DNA of 64,000 bases from Pigmentiphaga litoralis. GTDB lineage: Bacteria > Pseudomonadota > Gammaproteobacteria > Burkholderiales > Burkholderiaceae_B. The first letter of the stretch is position 1. Each line of letters starts with the position of its first letter. The notes beneath the pieces are model-generated. The model did no database searches. It saw only the letters and a program-made list of their open reading frames with translations, and had not been told where the DNA came from. The DNA lies in contig NZ_BMXQ01000001.1 in NCBI RefSeq assembly GCF_014651835.1, forward strand, positions 2,246,801 to 2,310,800. Direction: 5' to 3'. This document shows positions 61,419 to 64,000 of this stretch, piece after piece. A program made the position numbers and the translations under genes.

Positions 61419-62603
61419 ATGCAGCAACCCCATTCGGTTTACGAGCCTTTCGGCTGGCATCACTGGCCCGAGGATTTCTGGTTTTCCTACCAGTTCCGGC
61501 GCGGGCTTGGCGAGACGCAGGAAGGCGGCGGCGCCGTCAGCGAAGTCTTTCAGGCGGGCAGCAAAATCATTCCCGGGGACCGCGAAAGCTGGTTCAAGGA
61601 ATGGACGCACATTGCCGATCGCAACGATCGTCGCGGTGACGAGGCCCTGGGCAACGGCCACCTGCGCACGGCAATGAACTGCTGGCTGCGCGCGGCCAAC
61701 TACTACCGCGAAGCCGAATTCTGGCTGGACGGCCACGACCCGCGACGCCTGGCCACCTACACCCTGTGCGAGAGCGCCTCCGCCAAGGCCTTCACTCGCT
61801 TTACGCCGGCTGCCGAAGTCGTCGAGATCCCTTACGAAAACGGCACGACGCTGCCTGCCTATTTCATCCGGTCGGCCAATGGCGGCGACCGTCAGCCCGT
61901 TCTGATTTCGGTCGGCGGGCTCGACTCCTTCAAGGACGAGCTGTGGTTCATGACCGGCCGCGGCGCCGTGCAGCGCGGCATGTCGGTGCTGCTGGTGGAT
62001 GGGCCTGGCCAGGGCGGTGCCTTGCGTCGTCACAAGCTGCCGACCCGCTACGACTACGAAGTGCCCATCGGCGCGTGCATCGACTGGCTCGAACGGCGTT
62101 CGGATGTCGACACGTCGCGCATAGCCGTCAGCGGATCCAGCCTGGGCGGCTATTACGCTGCGCGGGCCGCATCCATGGAACCGCGGCTGGCCGCATGCAT
62201 CTCCCACGGCGCGATCTGGGACATTCACGCCCGCTGGAAGGTGCGGGACGACAGCCATGGACTGGCCGGCCACATGACGTGGGTTTTCGGTGCGAAGAAT
62301 ATGGCCGAAGCCACCGAGATCGCCAAGCCATTCACCCTGGACGGCGTGCTCGAGCACATGAAGTGCCCCTATCTGATCATCCACGGCGGTCATGATGTGC
62401 TTGGCGTCGAGGCGGTCCGGACGGTCTACGACTATGCGGTCAAGCATGGCGTCAAAGCCACCTTGCGCCTGACCACCGAGGAAGAAACCGGCGCCGAGCA
62501 CTGCCAGCACGACAACCCGACCCTTGGCCAGGAACTGATGCTCGACTGGTTGGCGGACGTGTTTGGTATCGACCAGGCCGCGCTGGCCTTCACCCCCGGC
62601 TGA
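61419..62603 (+). CDS. Alpha/beta hydrolase, 2,6-dihydropseudooxynicotine hydrolase-like
   Basis: The 394-residue cytosolic protein has an N-terminal helical cap (about 1-140) and an alpha/beta hydrolase core with VAVSGSSLGGYYAARA-type nucleophile (seen as IAVSGSSLGGYYAARAA), the Asp of IIHGGHDVLG and the His of GAEHCQHDNP. This layout is that of the FrsA/2,6-dihydropseudooxynicotine hydrolase group, which cleaves C-C or ester bonds. It shares overall plan with the next gene, and both probably arose by duplication. Confidence 0.87.
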   Translation: MQQPHSVYEPFGWHHWPEDFWFSYQFRRGLGETQEGGGAVSEVFQAGSKIIPGDRESWFKEWTHIADRNDRRGDEALGNGHLRTAMNCWLRAANYYREAEFWLDGHDPRRLATYTLCESASAKAFTRFTPAAEVVEIPYENGTTLPAYFIRSANGGDRQPVLISVGGLDSFKDELWFMTGRGAVQRGMSVLLVDGPGQGGALRRHKLPTRYDYEVPIGACIDWLERRSDVDTSRIAVSGSSLGGYYAARAASMEPRLAACISHGAIWDIHARWKVRDDSHGLAGHMTWVFGAKNMAEATEIAKPFTLDGVLEHMKCPYLIIHGGHDVLGVEAVRTVYDYAVKHGVKATLRLTTEEETGAEHCQHDNPTLGQELMLDWLADVFGIDQAALAFTPG

Positions 62604-62614
62604 CAGGAGCCAGC

Positions 62615-63757
62615 ATGAGCCATTGGTTCGAGTACTTTCCCGACAATCACATGTGGTCGCAGGGCATGATGTTCGGCATCGAGATGGCCGCCTGGGGCGC
62701 GGCATCCATCGGCGAGATCGATCAGATCGGCCAGAAGCTGCGCGGCCATGAAGGCGACAACGAATTGTGGTGGACCGAGTGGACCGCGATGGCCAGGCGC
62801 ATCGAAGGCTTCGGCGATGCCGAGGAAGCCCGGGGGCACCGGCTGACATCGGGCGCCTACTATCTGCGCGCGGCCATCTATTACTTTTGCGGCGAGCGCT
62901 TCATTGCGCCATCCGAACGCAAGTGGGACACCTATCGCAGTTGCCTGCGTTGCTTCAGCAAAGGGATCGAGCGCCGCTATCCACAGATCGAACGGCTCGA
63001 CGTGCCCTATGAAGACACGACACTGCCGGCCTGGTTTCTGAAGGCCGATGTGGATGGCCCGGCGCCCACCGTCGTCATGTTCGACGGCCTGGATAACGCC
63101 AAGGAAATGAGCGTCCTGTTCGGTGGTGTCGAGATAGCGCGGCGCGGCATCCATGTGCTGGCGATCGATGGACCCGGCCAGGGCGAAGCCTTGCGGCTGC
63201 AGGGCATTCCCAGCCGGTATGACTATGAAGTGCCCGCGGGGGCCGCGTACGACCACCTGACCCGGCGCCCGGATGTCGATCCGGAACGGGTGGCCGTCAT
63301 GGGGTTTTCCATGGGCGGCTATTACGCGCCGCGTGCCGCTGCCATGGATCCGCGCTTTGCGGCCTGCGTCGCGTGGGGCGGCCATTTCGACTACCACGAG
63401 TCATGGCAGCGTCGGCGCAAGATCATGGAATCGGGCGGGACCAAACTCTCTGCGCCGGGTTTCCAGTTGCCGTGGGTGCTGGGGAAGCCGGACATCGACG
63501 CGTGCATGAAGAAACTCGAGAACTACCGGCTCGACGGCATTGCGCAGAAAATGCGATGCCCCTTCTTCTGCATCCACGGTGAAGACGACAATATCGTGCA
63601 GCTCGACTTTGCCGAGCGGCTTTATGCCGCGGTCGGGTCGACCGACAAGACCCTCAAGGTCTTGCGCGCGCACGACGGGGGCAGCGAGCATTGCCAGGAA
63701 GACAACCGGCAAGTCGGCGCCAACATCGTGGCCGACTGGCTGGCCGATCACCTGTAG
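62615..63757 (+). CDS. Alpha/beta hydrolase, paralogue of the preceding gene
   Basis: The 380-residue protein keeps the same plan: helical cap, nucleophile VAVMGFSMGGYYAPRAA, Asp in IHGEDDNIVQLD and His in GSEHCQEDNRQ. Identical blocks such as DGPGQG, the RYDYEVP stretch and the EHCQ end show a tandem duplication followed by divergence. Differences in the cap (several extra Cys, CGERFIAPSERKWD) suggest a different substrate or hetero-oligomer. It starts 11 nt after its neighbour and is last in the Bug operon. Confidence 0.87.
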   Translation: MSHWFEYFPDNHMWSQGMMFGIEMAAWGAASIGEIDQIGQKLRGHEGDNELWWTEWTAMARRIEGFGDAEEARGHRLTSGAYYLRAAIYYFCGERFIAPSERKWDTYRSCLRCFSKGIERRYPQIERLDVPYEDTTLPAWFLKADVDGPAPTVVMFDGLDNAKEMSVLFGGVEIARRGIHVLAIDGPGQGEALRLQGIPSRYDYEVPAGAAYDHLTRRPDVDPERVAVMGFSMGGYYAPRAAAMDPRFAACVAWGGHFDYHESWQRRRKIMESGGTKLSAPGFQLPWVLGKPDIDACMKKLENYRLDGIAQKMRCPFFCIHGEDDNIVQLDFAERLYAAVGSTDKTLKVLRAHDGGSEHCQEDNRQVGANIVADWLADHL

Positions 63758-63764
63758 CGGCGCG

Positions 63765-63787
63765 GGCAGGGCTGCACGCGCCCTGCC
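63765..63787. terminator. Stem-loop between convergent genes
   Basis: GGCAGGGC (63765-63772) and GCCCTGCC (63780-63787) pair around a 7-nt loop between the hydrolase and SGNH stop codons. No T run follows on either strand, so it is a weak bidirectional candidate. Confidence 0.4.
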
Positions 63788-63802
63788 AGGCGCGCCTCGC
63801 CT

Positions 63803-64000
63803 TCACCACGCGCTTTGCTTTGGCGCCCCGACCCGCGCCAGGATATGCGGCGCCAGGATGTCCGCCAGCACCGGCATGGCCGATGGCTTGGGATGCACGG
63901 AGTCCTTGTAGCAGTCAGGCGACCAGCGCGCGTCATCCGCAATCACTACCGGGTCCCTTACACCGACCGACCGCAACAGCTGGCGCGCGGGCTCGAAGCT
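63803..64000 (-). CDS. SGNH/GDSL hydrolase, C-terminal fragment
   Basis: The last 65 residues of a protein running in from beyond the window read SFEPARQLLRSVGVRDPVVI and end APHILARVGAPKQSAW. The DSVHPKPSAMPVLADIL block is the Asp-x-x-His block of SGNH esterases, completing the catalytic triad. The N-terminal part with the Ser, Gly and Asn blocks is outside. The gene converges on the Bug-hydrolase operon. Confidence 0.75.
   Translation of the reverse strand, partial: SFEPARQLLRSVGVRDPVVIADDARWSPDCYKDSVHPKPSAMPVLADILAPHILARVGAPKQSAW

Overview
The window is high-GC DNA with the style of a soil or host-associated betaproteobacterium, most likely Burkholderiales/Alcaligenaceae (Bordetella, Achromobacter, Pigmentiphaga and relatives). 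The evidence is six orphan Bug-type (TctC-like) periplasmic binding proteins, two branched-chain-amino-acid-type ABC transporters, many LysR/GntR/IclR regulators beside small catabolic operons, and dense ATGA-type gene overlaps. I saw no rRNA, tRNA, CRISPR array, insertion sequence, phage gene or replication origin. The assignment is inferred from gene content; no search was run.

Layout. 1-3.6 kb: an operon for a circularly permuted ATP-grasp protein, an alpha-E protein, a transglutaminase-like protein and the start of the Anbu proteasome-like peptidase. 3.9-6.8 kb: guanine deaminase, then an ArsR regulator with an old-yellow-enzyme alkene reductase. 6.9-11.2 kb: a tripartite EmrAB-TolC-type efflux operon. 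11.4-18.7 kb: CreA, a DUF445 protein, two glutathione transferases, a sulfatase, a Bug protein with a divergent LysR, and a ROK kinase. 18.7-28.1 kb: a GntR/amidase/PuuE-like deacetylase/SnoaL operon facing a Liv-type transporter whose LivM, LivG and LivF parts are fused in one 832-residue protein, followed by a strong terminator and a 2-oxoglutarate oxygenase. 28.2-34.6 kb: a GNAT enzyme, a response regulator, histidine kinase and LysR joined by stop/start overlaps, a Bug protein and an M28 peptidase. 34.6-39.2 kb: a complete five-gene Liv-type transporter.

39.4-54.4 kb is a catabolic island: Bug proteins, thioesterase, LysR, adenylate-forming ligase, a three-subunit molybdenum hydroxylase with CoxG, RidA and an alpha/beta hydrolase, a UbiD-type decarboxylase, a Rieske oxygenase with an AllA-like protein, and IclR. 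Three separate transcription units here (Bug at 40374, hydrolase-molybdenum hydroxylase at 49071, UbiD-Bug at 51684) carry the same 41-bp upstream element at matching distances from promoter-like hexamers. This is the best candidate in the window for an undescribed regulon.

54.4-64 kb: an SRPBCC protein, a Bug protein with a four-domain rhodanese protein, a secreted alpha/beta hydrolase with a GlyGly-CTERM-like tail, an XRE-cupin regulator, a Bug protein with two tandem alpha/beta hydrolases, and the 3' end of an SGNH hydrolase.
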